The notes: generated from the sequence alone by a model not told the origin. A stretch of 64,000 bases of DNA from Euryodendron excelsum (GCA_033060915.1 CM065377.1:58546183-58610182); one strand, 5' to 3'. Shown: positions 23,921 to 35,576, counted from the stretch's first letter. Translations and numbers: made by a program.

Positions 23921-24785
23921 CTTTAATTTGAAGAAGGTTGGTGCTACTTACCAAAGATTAGTCAACAAAATATTCAAAGAGCACATCGGTAGCACTGTTG
24001 AAGTATACATTGATGATATGGTAGTCAAAAGTATGGTCGGTGGATTCCACCTAAACAATTTAAAGGAAGTGTTTAACATCCTTTAAAAGTACAAGATAAG
24101 GCTAAATGCCTCTAAATGTGTATTCGGGGTAAGCTTGGCGAAGTTTCTTAGATGCTTGGTCACGCATCAGGGGATTGAAGCAGATCCGCATCAGATTAGT
24201 GCCATCTAAAACATCCAAGGTCCGAGAAACATCAAAGAAGTCCAGAAGTTGATTGGAATAGTAGTGGCCCTCAACCGATTCATCAGCCGATCTTTAGAAA
24301 AGTGCCGACCATTTTTTCAACTTTTTAAAAAGCAAGAACGATTAAGTTAGAACCCTGACTGTGATCAGGCTCTTACTGACTTAAAGAGATATCTGGCCCA
24401 GCCACCACTACCTTCTACGCTGCTCAAACATGAAGAGTTCTTCCTTTATCTGGCAGTATTAGAACACGCAGTGAGCGTTATCCTACTCTGTTAATAAGAC
24501 AGACAGCAAAAGACAGTCTATTATATCAGCAAAACTCTTCTAGAGACATAGAGTAGATATCTACAATTGAAGAAACTAGCCCTAGCATTAGCAATGGCAT
24601 CACACAAGTTGGTGCACTATTTTAGGGTCCAGGCCATCAACTTCCTCATGGATTATCAACTTAAATCACTCCTTCGAAGAGTAGACTTCTCAAGCAGATT
24701 AGCAAAGTGGGTAATGGAGCTAAAAGAGTTTGACACCAAGTTTTAACCTAAATCGGCGGTAAAAGGTCAAGTACTTACTGACTTT
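23921..24785 (+). pseudogene. Reverse transcriptase C-terminus and connection-like RNase H (element B)
   Basis: Coding resumes after LTR E with KKVGATYQRLVNKIFKEH and EVYIDDMVVKS; the YIDD catalytic box is at 24005-24016. The thumb follows ([39 protein letters not shown]), then the first RNase H region (EEFFLYLAVLEHAVSVILL), again without the catalytic Asp, ending RLAKWVMELKEFDTKF. Stops near 24085, 24209, 24347, 24492 and 24540 mark decay. Confidence 0.85.
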
Positions 24786-25350
24786 ATTGCTAAATTTTTT
24801 TCTAAATTGCCACAAAAAGCCAATCAGACACTTGATGTCGATCAACCAAATTGCGACCCCCCCTTGGAGCTATGGGGGATTGCTGATCATTCGAAGCTTT
24901 TCGTCGACGGGGCATCCAATGATAGGGGGCAGGATCAGGTATAGTCCTAATCACGCCAAATTAGAGCAAGCCATAAAGTTGGAGTTCACTGCCTCAAACA
25001 ATAAGTCAGAATCTGAGACTTTGCTTGCCAGTCTGTGCCAAGGTATAGAACTCAAGATTGTCGAGATAGTGATCTACTTAGACTCCCAGTTGGTGGTTAA
25101 CTAGATCATGGGCGAATATGCGGTAAAGAATGATAGAATGGCACAATACCTGGAAAAAGCAGGAGAGCTGCTCAACAAGTTTAGCAAATACAAGCTCCAT
25201 CAGATCGGCCACGACAACAATGCCCATGTTGATGCCTTGGCAACACTCGCGGCAGCTCTAAAGTTAGGATCAAAGAGAACAATTCGCATGGAGACACTGC
25301 CTATCCCGAGCATATTTCGAAAAGAAGTGCAAGCTCTGGCTATTGAATAG
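24786..25350 (+). pseudogene. Second (archaeal-type) RNase H (element B)
   Basis: It starts around SKLFVDGASNDRG (24891-24930) with the first Asp. After a frame change comes FTASNNKSESETLLASLC, where the expected Glu-x-Glu is altered, then GIELKIVEIVIYLDSQLVVN, which keeps the Asp missing from element A. After a TAG near 25102 it continues GEYAVKNDRMAQYLEKAGEL and HVDALATLAAAL. It shows what element A has lost in its deletion. Confidence 0.82.
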
Positions 25351-26567
25351 TTAGGACCATCCTGGATGGACCTAATCATATCTTATTTTCACAAAAACGA
25401 GCTACCGGAAGACAAGAACAGAAGAGTTAAGCACAAGTCATTAAAATACTAGCTATCACCCACCAAAGAATTTTATAGAAGATCTTTTATTGGTCCCTAT
25501 CTACATTCTGTTCACCTAAACAAAGTGTAGGCATCTTGTTCAAAATTAATGAAAGGATTTATGGAAGTCACGTCGGCAGAAGATCTCTCGCCCACCAAGC
25601 TACTTTGCAGGGCTACTAGTGGCCCTATATGTAGAAAGATGCTGCCTAATATGTGCTGAAATGTGAGAAGCGCCAGAAGTTCTTGTCAATAATTCACTAG
25701 CCCTTGGCCTTTTGCACAATAGGGGCTGGACATAGTCGGACCATTGCCTTGAGCTCTAGGGAATAAAAGGTTCCTCATAGTGGTAATAGACTACTTCACC
25801 AAGTGGGTGGAAGTAAAGCTTTTGTCGACTATCAAAGAAGTTGATGCTAAAAGGTTTACATAGAAGAGCATCATCACAAGATTTGGGATGCCCTGTGAAC
25901 TGGTTTCAGATAATGACACCCAGTTCGACGGCAATATGTTCAGAGTATTCTGTAACTAGCTTAGGATTAGAAACTACTATTTAACGCCGGCCTATCCGTA
26001 GTGCAACAGGCAAGCCAAAATATCAAATAAGACTATGTTGAATGGGATCAAAAAGATGCTGAAAAAAGCTAAGGGATGATAGGTGGAAGAACTGCCCAGT
26101 GTCTTATGGTTTTACAGAATCACTCCAAGGAGATTTACTAGAGAAACCCCTTTCTCAATGGCAAGTGGGGTGGAGGCAATAATACCTTTAGAGGTCAAAC
26201 TTCCAATCATTAGATCAGCAGTATTCGACACCGGCCTTAATGATCAAACTTTGGCAAAGGACCTCAACCTCATTGAAGAAAAGAGAAAAGCTACCCTGCT
26301 AAAACTTACCAGATATCATCAACAGCTAAACTGATCTTACAACAAATGGGTTCAGCCAAGAGCTTTTGCTCCCGGAGACTCAGTGCTAAGAAAAGTACTG
26401 GGGGTAATAAAGAATCCACCAAATGGGAAGCTCGGCCCTAACTGGGAAGGTACCTGCAAAGTTGCGTCTTAGGTCGGCGTGGGGGCATAGCGACTAAAAA
26501 CTGTCGAAAAAAGGCGACAACTACCTTGACCATGGAACGCGAACAATCTCAAGAAATTCTATCAGCA
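25351..26567 (+). pseudogene. Integrase (element B)
   Basis: The order is linker (DLIISYFHKNELPEDKN-like), a damaged zinc finger, then the core: GLDIVGPLP (first Asp), ITRFGMPCELVSDNDTQFDG (second Asp) and NRQAKISNK, where the catalytic Glu has become Lys. Then VEELPSVLWFYRITPRRF and the C-terminal KVLGVIKNPPNGKLGPNWEG to the end near 26567. About ten in-frame stops are visible. It is clearly more decayed than the integrase of element A. Confidence 0.84.
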
Positions 26568-26704
26568 GGAGTCTTCTTATTCTCAAAGGATGTAATAGCC
26601 TACAACAATACTTTGTTTTTCCTTCAAAAGCTACACATTATCAATAAAACTAGAAGTCATCCAGTAGATCTACATATCTGATGCCATTCTAAAAGGCAAG
26701 CACA

Positions 26705-27340
26705 AAAGGGTCACAAAAACCAAGTGTAAAAATGTAGTCCTGTTGAAGTTGGGTAGGTCGGCCAATGAAGGTCACAAAAAGCAAGTGTAAAAACTTGGTT
26801 CTGTCCAAATTGGGCAGGTCAGCCAATGAAGGTTAAAAAAAACAAGTGTAAACACTTGATCCTATTCAAATTGGGCAGGTCAGTCAATGAAGGTCACAAA
26901 AACCAAGTGTAAAAATTTAGTCTTGTCCAAGTTGAGCAGGTCGGCCAATGAAGGTTACAAAAATCAAGTGTAAAAACTTAGTCCTGCCCAAATTAGGCAG
27001 ATCGGCCAATGAAGGTCACAAAAACTAAGTATAAAAATTTGATACTGTCCAAATTGGGCAGGTCGGCCAACGAAGGTCACAAAAATCAAGTGAAAAAACT
27101 TGTTCCTGCCTAAATTGGACAGGTCGGCCAATGAAGATCACAAAAACTAAGTGTTTAAACTTAGTCCTACCTAGGTTTGGCAGGTCGGCCAATGAAAGTT
27201 AAGATTTTTAAAATAAAAACTAAGTGTTTAAACTGAGTCCTGCCTAGGTTTGGCAGGAAGGCCAAAAATTTTAAAATAAAAACCAAGTGTTTAATTTATT
27301 CTTGCCTAGGTTTGGTAGGTCGGCTCAAGAATGGCCAAGA
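26705..27340. repeat. ~60-bp tandem array with a hairpin in each unit (element B)
   Basis: About ten units share aagtgtaaaaacttagtcctg...ggcaggtcggccaatgaaggtcacaaaaa with the array of element A. The inverted repeat is kept though its sequence drifts: CTGTCCAA/TTGGGCAG in some units, CCTGCC/GGCAGG in the last ones. Position is the same as in A: after integrase and before the antisense ORF. Confidence 0.9.
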
Positions 27341-27599
27341 CATATCAAAAGCTTAATAGAAAACTAAGTCTTCCTCATATAAAATAGCTCGGCCAAACAA
27401 TTTGGCTAAAAAATAAAGGTCATAGCTAAAAACTGGACTCACTCAGATCAAGTACAATAACTAGCAAAAGCATGACAGGAAAAACTTGAGTTGGAATACT
27501 TAGCTTAAGCAAAAAGAAGTACAAAAACAGAGATAATAAACAATCTTCTTGTATTGAATAAATAAATAAAGTACAAATTACAATTATCTTGCCTGTAGG

Positions 27600-29840
27600 C
27601 ATAATTACAAGAAAGAACGCAAAAATACAAAGAAAGGGAAAGCTACCAAGGTGGGTCAGCACAAGGTTGGTCTCGGCAGAAGGCAGGTCGGCAGACTCGA
27701 CGTTTCCAACTGACTTGACTCTAAGAGGAGCCTCTTCTTCTTCGTCTTCATCAACCTCTGCATTAGATCCCAAGTCAGCTTTACCTCGGGCAGGTATCTC
27801 CGTCCAGAGAAAAGAAGACTTGTCTAGAGCGTGCTTCCTCAGGGTTGCCTTCCAGCCTTCCCGGAAGAGCTACTCTCAGATCTGCTTGACTTATCCTTCA
27901 CAAGAGTCTTAGGCATCCTTATAACCCTTTTTATATTGGGCTTATGACTCTACCTTCAACTTCTCCAGATTTTTCATGGCTTCTGCCAAGCCTGCCTTCG
28001 CCTCAGATGCCGACTTCTCAGCTTCGGCAAGTTGAGCCTTCATAGCTGCAACTTCAGCTGTCACCACATTAAAGTCTTCCCCTTTATGCTTAAAGCGGGC
28101 TTGGGTTTCAGCAAGGACGACTTTGATATTCTTTAGTGCTAGCTCCAGAGTACAAACGTCTCGATCTCAATCATGAAAGTGATCCTTTAGCTCGCCGTAT
28201 TTCTTTTGCAAGTTCTTGTGCCAATCATGTAGGCTACAGAAGTGCTGCATGACCTCCAAGCTCTGAATCATTCCCTGATCAGAACAAATAGCAAAAGACA
28301 TCATTAAAAAGCTCAACAAAGAATCAACTAGAAAAAGTAAAGGGAAGATGCCTTACCACCATCGATGAGTGAGCTGCCCCCATCAAGAGGTCTTCAATGG
28401 TTATGTCACTCAATTCCTTGATGTCTCCAGGCGGCAAAACAGCCTGGAGAGCCCCAATAGCAACATCGGCACTGAGGAGAACGAAATCCTGAGAAGTCAT
28501 GGCATGACTACAAATCTTTGACCGCACCACGAACTCCTCAATCCCTAGCTCCTCCTCTTTGCCCTTGTCTTTATGTTCGAGACACGTTGTCTTCTGTAAA
28601 GCACCTTCAGCCTCAACAACCTTTACCAATTTTCTCTTTTTCCTCGCCTCCTAAGGTACCATGGACTCAACCAGATCCACCACTGTGGGAGCAGCAGGGA
28701 CCGTGATAGCAAGAGGCACTATAGACGAAGAAGCACCAACGGCAGAAGCAACAGTAGCAATGACGGTGGATGCAGCCGCTTTATCCCCTTTCATCTTTTT
28801 TATGCCGCTCTTCTTAAGGACGACTGCCAAATTGCTAAGTTGTAGACACTCTATGCCACATTTAGTAGTAGGAAGTTGCAATAGGACCATCAAAGAGACT
28901 CCGAGTTGGTGGTGGCCTCCTTCCACCTTCTAGGTGGCAATCACACCAACTAATACTCTGTTAGTTACCGAGAAGGACTGGTATCGAATCGGGTAACCCA
29001 GTAGTATGTGGGTAACCCAACCAATTCCTCTCAACTCACATTCGCCCTTATATGCCCAGGCTTAGCCAAAAGCGACGATATCAACACTGACTAGCTCAGA
29101 GTCCTTGTCTTTAATGCATAAGTCAATTGGAAAAGCAAAAATAGGATGTCAGAATCAACAAAGACAGATGCAAGCAGAGATAAAAGAAAAGAAAAACCTG
29201 GTAGAGGAGGAGCAGATCGACCTATTGTCTTCGGGATTCTAGGGCATCTCATTGCTAGGAAAACCTCCTCTGAGATGTTTGTGAACTCCCATGGCCCGCT
29301 CACCCTCACAATAATGTCGTTAATCCCCTTCCCCAAACTGGGGAGGAACTGAACCAACTCTCTCGACTCATTCCTTACCCGAAAATGGTACCTTTTTTGG
29401 TCTGACTTAGCGCCACTCAACTCTACAATTGAATAACAATAATCAAACTCGTAAAGGCCTAAGTTTTGGTTCAGGCGCCTATTTAACTTAATCACTCTCC
29501 TATGACTATCCTATAAGAATTGGGTTGGAGTTGGATGGGGGCGATCCTATAGTGGTTTAAGACTTCAATTAGGAAAGGGTGAACTGGGAACCTAAGTCCA
29601 CCCTTTATAATGGTGATTAAAAAGAAGGGAGTCCCTTCCTTGTTCTCAAATCGACCATCGTCCTTAGGCCCAATTAACCTGATCTCTACCCCTTCAAGGA
29701 AGTCGTATCTATATTTGAAGACCACAATGGCGGCTGGGCTATGGAGCATACTCTTATACTTGTTCGCCATGAAAGATAAACATGGGATCCTAGGGTTTAG
29801 GCTTGGGAGCAAAGAGAGAAGAGGAGACGAGAGACTTACA
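27600..29840 (-). pseudogene. Antisense spliced extra ORF of Tat element B
   Basis: On the minus strand, exon 1 (about 29840-29222) reads MLHSPAAIVVFKYRYDF, FFLITIIKGGLRFPVHPF, LNRRLNQNLGLYEFDYCYS and FLPSLGKGINDIIVRVSG. A donor lies at 29221, at the same codon as in element A (ACAATAG|GT). The next exon has GWVTHILLGYPIRYQS and a variable middle. An 82-nt intron (28356-28275, GTAAGG...CAG) matches the 79-nt intron of A. The last exon (28274 to about 27600) is coiled-coil-like (ALKNIKVVLAETQARF) and ends with an acidic DEDEEEEA run. Stops remain. Function unknown. Confidence 0.75.
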
Positions 29841-30081
29841 AAGAGTTTTGTTTCTTCATATGATGAGCAAATGCAGAGTATCTGAAGTATCTTCGTTCAG
29901 TTGTTTTGTCTAGAGAGGCAAACCCTTTGTCTACAAAAAAGTGTGAAACAACGGCAGTAAAATTAGACTTCCCGACAATCACGTCTCATTAAATTGTACT
30001 TGATGTTCGCACCAAGCGTGGTTGTAGCTGTATAGCACCAACACCAATCCCTTTTCAAAGGGCACTAGGGCTAGGGGCAAT

Positions 30082-30600
30082 TGTAGGTCAAAATAACTAG
30101 GCCCAATACAATAGGTCAGGCCCAACTAAGAACATGTTATCGACCTGGGCTAGGAGAGACCCAAACTTACTAATGCCCATAAGTAGGTCTTAACAGTGGT
30201 AATTACAGCCCAGATCTAGCAATGACCAAGTTGGTTTAGCATGCACGAGTTCATTCCTAAAAGGACTAGGACACTAAACGATAAAGTCCAAACACATGAC
30301 AGACAATATACAAAAGTGATTGACTCCTTGAAGGAGACAGAGTTCAATTCTCAATGAAATTATGGCATTTCGAAGCCTACAAATACTCCATACCACTAAG
30401 GTATAAGGTACGTTTACTAGAGTTAAAGGTAGAGTCTTTTATTCAATTCATTGTGATTAAGCTTGTTAATTTAACCATCGAAATGTCATCGATCCAAAAA
30501 GGATTGACGCATTCTCACTGTCATGTTCTCTTGCAGATTGTTCACACTCATTAATTTGGTTTGAGACTTCAACCAAACCTTCTTAAAAATCTCACCTGCA
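30082..30600 (+). repeat. 3' LTR of element B with preceding polypurine tract
   Basis: A purine tract agggctaggggcaat (about 30067-30081) is followed by TGTAGGTCAAAAT, and the LTR ends CACCTGCA at 30600. It is 519 bp, identical in length to the 5' LTR. The right flank GTTAT equals the left flank of the element. Confidence 0.92.
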
Positions 30601-30604
30601 GTTA

Positions 30605-30949
30605 TCTATCTATATTATAGCAATACGTTGTTGGGTATGTGATGTTGAAAGACTCAATCTAATTTTTTTGTTTTTTAAAATTTTAAATTACTAATATTAC
30701 ATGTGTCATAATAGTATAGGTTTAACCATAAAATAAAATAAAATTTTACTATTTTTAATGATTAATAAAATTTTACTAAAATCTTATATTATTTTGAAAA
30801 GTTTTACATAAACTACAAAATATTAGAATTCTTATTTTAAATTTTCTTAAGTCATTCACTTATAATTTTAGAAAATCCTTTGTTTAATTGAAAGTTGTAG
30901 AACTTCCTATTCAAATCCCTTTTTTATTTTTTTTAGAAGGATAAATCTA
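30605..30949 (+). mobile_element. Helitron-like fragment
   Basis: TCTATCTATATTATAGCAAT at 30605 resembles the 5' ends at 7484 and 30950, and the block atattacatgtgtcat is shared. The right end is unclear; the next Helitron start follows at 30950. It lies directly against the right LTR of element B, whose duplication overlaps its first base. Confidence 0.4.
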
Positions 30950-31494
30950 TCTATACTATATATTATAAGTAATTGGTCGCTCACTGAATTTTTTGAATTC
31001 TTAAATAATAATATTACATGTCTCATTCTAGCCATGAAATAAGATAATTTTGCTTCTATTCATAATTATTAAAATATTTACTAATACTCAAGTAATCTAG
31101 ACAAATCAAATCTCTCTCACTAAAAAATTAAAATTCCTTTTTAAGTAAATTATCAATTTTAAGTGGTTATATGTGCACTATTAAAGGTACTTAATTAAAT
31201 AAATCATCTAAAATGTGTAACTTATACACTTGATTCATGTAGTCCCTTAGTAAGATTTTAAGGTAAAAAAAAAAAAATTAAAATGTTCACAATAAAACTT
31301 GTTTCTTAATGGCAGTTAAAAAAAATTTTATTTTATTACAATCAAAGTTTTAACACTTTATTTTAAGACTATATTAACTATTATAATTTAGTATAATCAT
31401 ATTATTAGTGTATACAATTGGCAATTTATTTTTCATAAAAATTTTATATTTAATATATATTTTATTCATTCCGTGCATAGGATTCACTGCTTAG
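30950..31494 (+). mobile_element. Non-autonomous Helitron-like element
   Basis: It starts TCTATACTATATATTATAAG, a common plant Helitron 5' end, after an A. It ends near ccgtgcataggattcactgcttag, before a T. The ccgtgc...ttag tail resembles the plant Helitron 3' end (hairpin then CTAG), although the hairpin is decayed and the last four bases are TTAG. Insertion between A and T, no TIRs and AT-rich non-coding content fit a Helitron. It lies about 70 bases upstream of the conserved JAZ upstream region. Confidence 0.5.
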
Positions 31495-31563
31495 TTATTT
31501 TACGTAAATATTCTGTGCAAAAATTATGTTTCTATAAACAAATAAAAATTTGAAATCCCAGCG

Positions 31564-31984
31564 TAACTTCTCCAATTCACATCTCACTTTTTTTTTGTTT
31601 CCCCAAATGGCCAGAAGGTGGAAAGAAAAGGCGGCGGTTCTATTGGCGCCGTGAGGCGTGCGTAGGAAAATCGTGTTCCACGAGCTTTAATTGCTTTTAA
31701 TACCGCCGTCGATTTTTCCCTTTGTGTCTCTTCACCCTTTTCTGGGCATTTCGCGCGTGTTTAATGCTTCTTTTTTTAAAACGTGGTCGCGTCAACTCAT
31801 TAGACATTTAGACCACCACCACAACAACAACCACCACAAACATCCCATCCTCTCACATATATATAAGCATTACTTATTTATATACACTCATGCATATCCC
31901 CTTACACCATTCATTCTCTTTCAAACTGGGTGTTTGATCTCTTTTTTCTTCAGTGAATCTTCAGATACATAATTTTTTCTTCAA
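31564..31984 (+). promoter_or_regulatory. Upstream region and 5' UTR of the JAZ-like gene
   Basis: A TATA box, TATATAA, lies at 31860-31866, about 120 bases before the ATG, so transcription probably starts near 31890. AACGTG at 31780-31785 is a T/G-box, a motif bound by MYC2-type factors that activate JAZ genes; its use here is inferred. The block gtgcgtaggaaa...ttaattgctt (about 31660-31700) and flanking parts recur at 36531-36815. The stretch before the TATA box is rich in accaccacaac. Confidence 0.7.
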
Positions 31985-33054
31985 ATGAGGAGGAACTGCA
32001 ATTTGGAACTCCGCCTTATGCCCCCTTCTTCCTCTCTCCATTCAGCAGATTACGACCATCACCTCCAACCCACGTAAGTTTCTGATCTCCCCCAACCCAT
32101 CTCTCTCTCTCTCTATATATATATGTGTGTGTCTGTGTCTGTGTCTGTGTGCATATATACTTACCGGTTATGGGTTTCTGTTTTTGAAGGTTGGATTTGT
32201 TCTGTGGGAGTCCAAAAGAGAGAGAGCAACAGCAACAGCTAACGATTTTGTATAACGGAAGGCTCAGCATTTGTGACGTTACAGAGCTTCAGGTATGTTC
32301 CTCTCTGGGTCTTCTTTCTATGAATAGCAATATCATTGCATGGAAAGTTTATGCACCCTAAGGTTAGTGTATAATAACTCTGCATTTGTGAGCCCATTAT
32401 GAAAGTATTAGTGTAAACTGGCAAGCAGCAATTTCCTGGAAATACCATGAATTGAATGTCAATATAGACATTTTCTTCTAGCTTTGAAATTATTTGGATT
32501 AAGAATTTTGTAATAAAAATAAAAAATAAAAAAAATATTTTATTTTTTTCTCTCACATTTTTTTATTTTTTTACTTTTTGTATTAATAAATTTGAGTTTC
32601 AAATATTACATAAGTATTCTTGCAAATATTAGTATTCTTTTTAATTTTTTTTTTTCAAATCATTCTGATTAATGAAATGATGATAGAACATTTTTTTTTC
32701 TTTTGATAACCTCCTCTTTTATTATTATTATTTTTTTGTGTGTGAATACTCAAATTGTTTCTATTGCTAAATAATTAAAGATCGGGACTTTTTATTTTTA
32801 GAACAAGATAATAATTAAGTAAACCATCAGTTAGTAATTAATCTGTTTGATTATGTTTGCAGGCCAGAGCCGTCATAATGCTTGCAAGTCGAGAAATGGA
32901 GGAAAAATTGAAGACTCCTCCCAGTTCATCGCCCCCCTCGCCATTGTTGCAATCTCAATTGTGTAGCCCTACTACTAATCTTTCCATGAAGAGATCTTTG
33001 CAACGGTTCCTTCAGAAGCGAAAGCATCGGATCCAATCAACATCCCCTTATTAA
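31985..33054 (+). CDS. JAZ8/TIFY5-like jasmonate-pathway repressor (3 exons, 127 aa)
   Basis: Exons 31985-32073, 32190-32292 and 32863-33054 have canonical gt-ag junctions (gtaagt...gaag; gtatgt...gcag) and join in frame to 127 residues. Residues 6-11 (NLELRL) are an EAR motif of the LxLxL type, which recruits TOPLESS directly. Residues 48-53 (TILYNG) are a TIFY variant, leading into the ZIM helix (LQARAVIMLASREM). The C-terminus 105-127 (SMKRSLQRFLQKRKHRIQ, then STSPY) is a Jas motif that lacks the LPIAR-type degron of canonical JAZ proteins. This set is that of Arabidopsis JAZ7/JAZ8 (TIFY5), nuclear MYC-binding repressors that resist COI1-dependent degradation. It is the only intact host gene seen. 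The family is secure; the exact orthologue is not. Confidence 0.93.
32099..32160. repeat. Microsatellite in JAZ intron 1
   Basis: A compound (CT)n-(TA)n-(TG)n tract, with gtctgt repeats, lies between the first donor (32074) and the acceptor (32189). It should be length-variable. Confidence 0.9.
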
Positions 33055-33225
33055 TCACTAGTTGCTTTAATAGATAAGCAATTTGCAAAGTTCGATTGAT
33101 TTTGAAGGAGGAGACGAGTTTTTATAGAATTTTTTTTCTTGTAATATTCTTTCATATTTGAGATTCCGAGGGAATGTAAATTATGTATGACTATCATTAA
33201 ACATGGCCAAAACCATATTCGATTT

Positions 33226-33231
33226 AATAAA
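33226..33231 (+). terminator. Probable polyadenylation signal of the JAZ-like gene
   Basis: AATAAA lies about 170 bases after the stop codon in an AT-rich 3' UTR, with ttgtaatattc-type U-rich sequence upstream (about 33138-33150). Plant signals are loose, so this is a likely site only. Confidence 0.5.
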
Positions 33232-34744
33232 AATTATTCATTTAATTTTTAAGCAGAATTATTCTTTTCGAGAAAATGAGATATGATTAGTTCTGGTGTT
33301 TTGTTTCCTTTGATTAGCCAGCCTATGTATAGTGCCTTCAAAGTTTCTGAAGCTGTACAAACGCATGGGACATGCACCTCTCTAGCTAATGAGGTTTCAA
33401 TTCAAGGCCATAACAGCCCTTTAAAATAAGAAAGAGCAATTTAAACCATAATGCATTGGAGGAATTTTCGGGTGACCCCCAATGTATATTTCAACCAACA
33501 ATGACTAAAAAATATCGGTGTTTATAATGATTTAAAATAACATGTTAACTTTACACTACGTGTGGATCTTGGATTTGCCAGGAAACAAGAAAACGGAGAG
33601 GAAAAAAAAGCATTTTTACATATTCATTTTGTCATTGGTAACGAGACAAAATAAATAAATAAATAAATTTTTTAATAAATTCCTATTCATTTTGTTAACC
33701 TAACCAAACAAAAGAAATAAATTTATCTTCTTTACTTTATCTTTTGTCATATCTTTTCTCTTTCTTTCATAAATTCAAGACTCAAATATAGCATGAAAGT
33801 CTACTCTTTTTTTCCATATTGTACTTTTTGTACTCAAGAATCTTGTTTTCAAAAGTTTTTCCTAATCTATGATTAAGGGAATTAAGTGTTGGGGTGAGGA
33901 TGAAAATTATTGACAATTAAGAAATTGACAATTTATCAGCTCAGTTGGCTTTGAACTAAGTAATGATTGATGTCCACTCATTAGACCAAAAAGGAAAAAA
34001 AAAAAAAAGAAGAAGAGGAATTAACAGTGAACAAGCTCCAAATTAACAGCGACTAACAACTGAGTTTTGGAAAATGTTTTTAGCATTGCAGCCAAACACT
34101 AGAAAATGAGCAATGAAAATTGATATTTTACATGTAAAAAGATGAATTGAAAATATTTTTTTGCATAAAATATTTTACATCAAAACAGATGGAGCGTAAA
34201 TACTAAAATTTAACCGGATCCGTTTGGGTAACCTTTTCCTCAATTAAAAGCTACAACACTACGAAGAGAACTTTCTTTTTGCCTTTAACATAAAAATGTT
34301 TGGTAAAAAAGTAGATTATGAATGCATAACTTTTGAGCTATTACTAACATGATTCAATGCTGTTCAGTTGGCTAGTTTAAGCACTTCATTTCTTGAAAAA
34401 GGCTCGGCACTTTTTAGCTATAAAGTGGCATATATTGCCGCAAATACATTTTGTCTCAAAATTTAAAAGGAGAAGATGATGTTCCATAATGAAGTAATGT
34501 AACATCTATCTTGTTGTGAAGGGGAAAAGGCTTTCTATCTTTTGCTGGAATTGGATTAGTTTTTAACTAGTTTTTTTAATCAAAGTTTTATTTTTTTATT
34601 TTTTTATGAACTTTTAGTTTAGACTTTACTTTTTTTTTATTTTTAGCAAAAATAAAACGAAAAGTTAGTTAAAAAAAGAAGGTAAAAAGCTGACCTGAAC
34701 GAGCTATCTTAGATTTGGTCGACCAGAGAAGAAAGTCTACTGAG
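33232..34744. other. AT-rich intergenic DNA downstream of the JAZ gene
   Basis: No coding region, LTR or terminal inverted repeat was recognised. There are several poly-A/T runs (for example about 33990-34005) and short simple repeats such as aaataaataaat near 33653. Nothing else can be supported. Confidence 0.55.
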
Positions 34745-34918
34745 TTAAGTAGCACTGGGTTATCAGTAGTCATTCTTATAAAATTGTGACACGTAGTATT
34801 TTATTACATTTATTACTTGAATTTGTGAAAAAATTAAGTGACTCTCAAGAAAAACATGTTACATGCTAAAATCTAATAGAAATGACTACCGAATAACTCA
34901 TACTATCCAACCATTAGA
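34745..34918. mobile_element. Short MITE-like element
   Basis: The left side has gggttatcagtagtcattc (34757-34775) and the right side gaaatgactaccgaataactc (34879-34899), imperfect inverted repeats of about 20 bases that extend weakly outward. The centre is AT-rich and non-coding. The length (~150-175 bp) fits a MITE. The target duplication is not clear, so the superfamily is open. Confidence 0.6.
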
Positions 34919-35539
34919 TTTTTTTTATTGGGCAAGCTTACAAGAAAATAGTTGTTCCAAAAAGTGCAGCTTCTAAAGACTCCTCTTGTTCAATAAATGC
35001 CAATATCTACGTTTTTTTGGTTCAATAGCTAGGAGGGGCTTAGTTGCCGAGATTTTAACCACGGATCTCATAAGAGGGTTGCAAGGGCCTTAATCACTGA
35101 TACAATCGAGTAAATCTGATAAAATCGACATTGAGATGTACATGTGAGTGATAGTAACAGCCAAGTCGGCTATCATCCCCACTAGCTGGATTGGATTTTA
35201 GGAACAATGCATTGCGTCCCACATGTTTCGTGTATAATACATTTTTACACATATTTCTCTTCAAATCTCCAAATAGCACCGACTTTGACACAAGGTTTTA
35301 GCACCTAGATACAGCTGGGGACAGCTGGGGACAAATTTTCACTAAAACAGTTGCACCGACAGCTTTAATGCAAGACCATAACAGGTGTCTCCTTTAAATT
35401 GTTTCTCTCACCTAATAGCAAAATGTGTTTACACATGATCAGCAGTCATATTGAAACATGGATAAATTTACGGTCAGGCGTTCATCACTCACCGTGATGG
35501 AAGTATTTCTCTTGAAACATTAAATGCATGCACTAAAAC

Positions 35540-35576
<37 letters not shown>

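Larger units (their letters stand above)
7956..30600 (+). mobile_element. Element B: near full-length Tat-lineage Ty3/gypsy element with nested insertions
   Basis: Both LTRs are 519 bp (7956-8474 and 30082-30600), start TG and end CA, and are flanked by a perfect 5-bp duplication GTTAT (7951-7955 and 30601-30605). Order: LTR, primer site, gag, protease, RT, RNase H, second RNase H, integrase, ~60-bp array, antisense ORF, polypurine tract, LTR. Two insertions (9324-15528 and 17653-23920) account for about 12.5 kb; the element itself is about 10.2 kb. The LTRs differ at many positions by eye and every domain carries stops, so the insertion is old. Confidence 0.93.

Noticed and set aside
32857..33054. 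A separate 65-codon gene starting in JAZ exon 3
   Set aside because: It begins inside the intron acceptor; the reading frame is the third exon of the JAZ gene.
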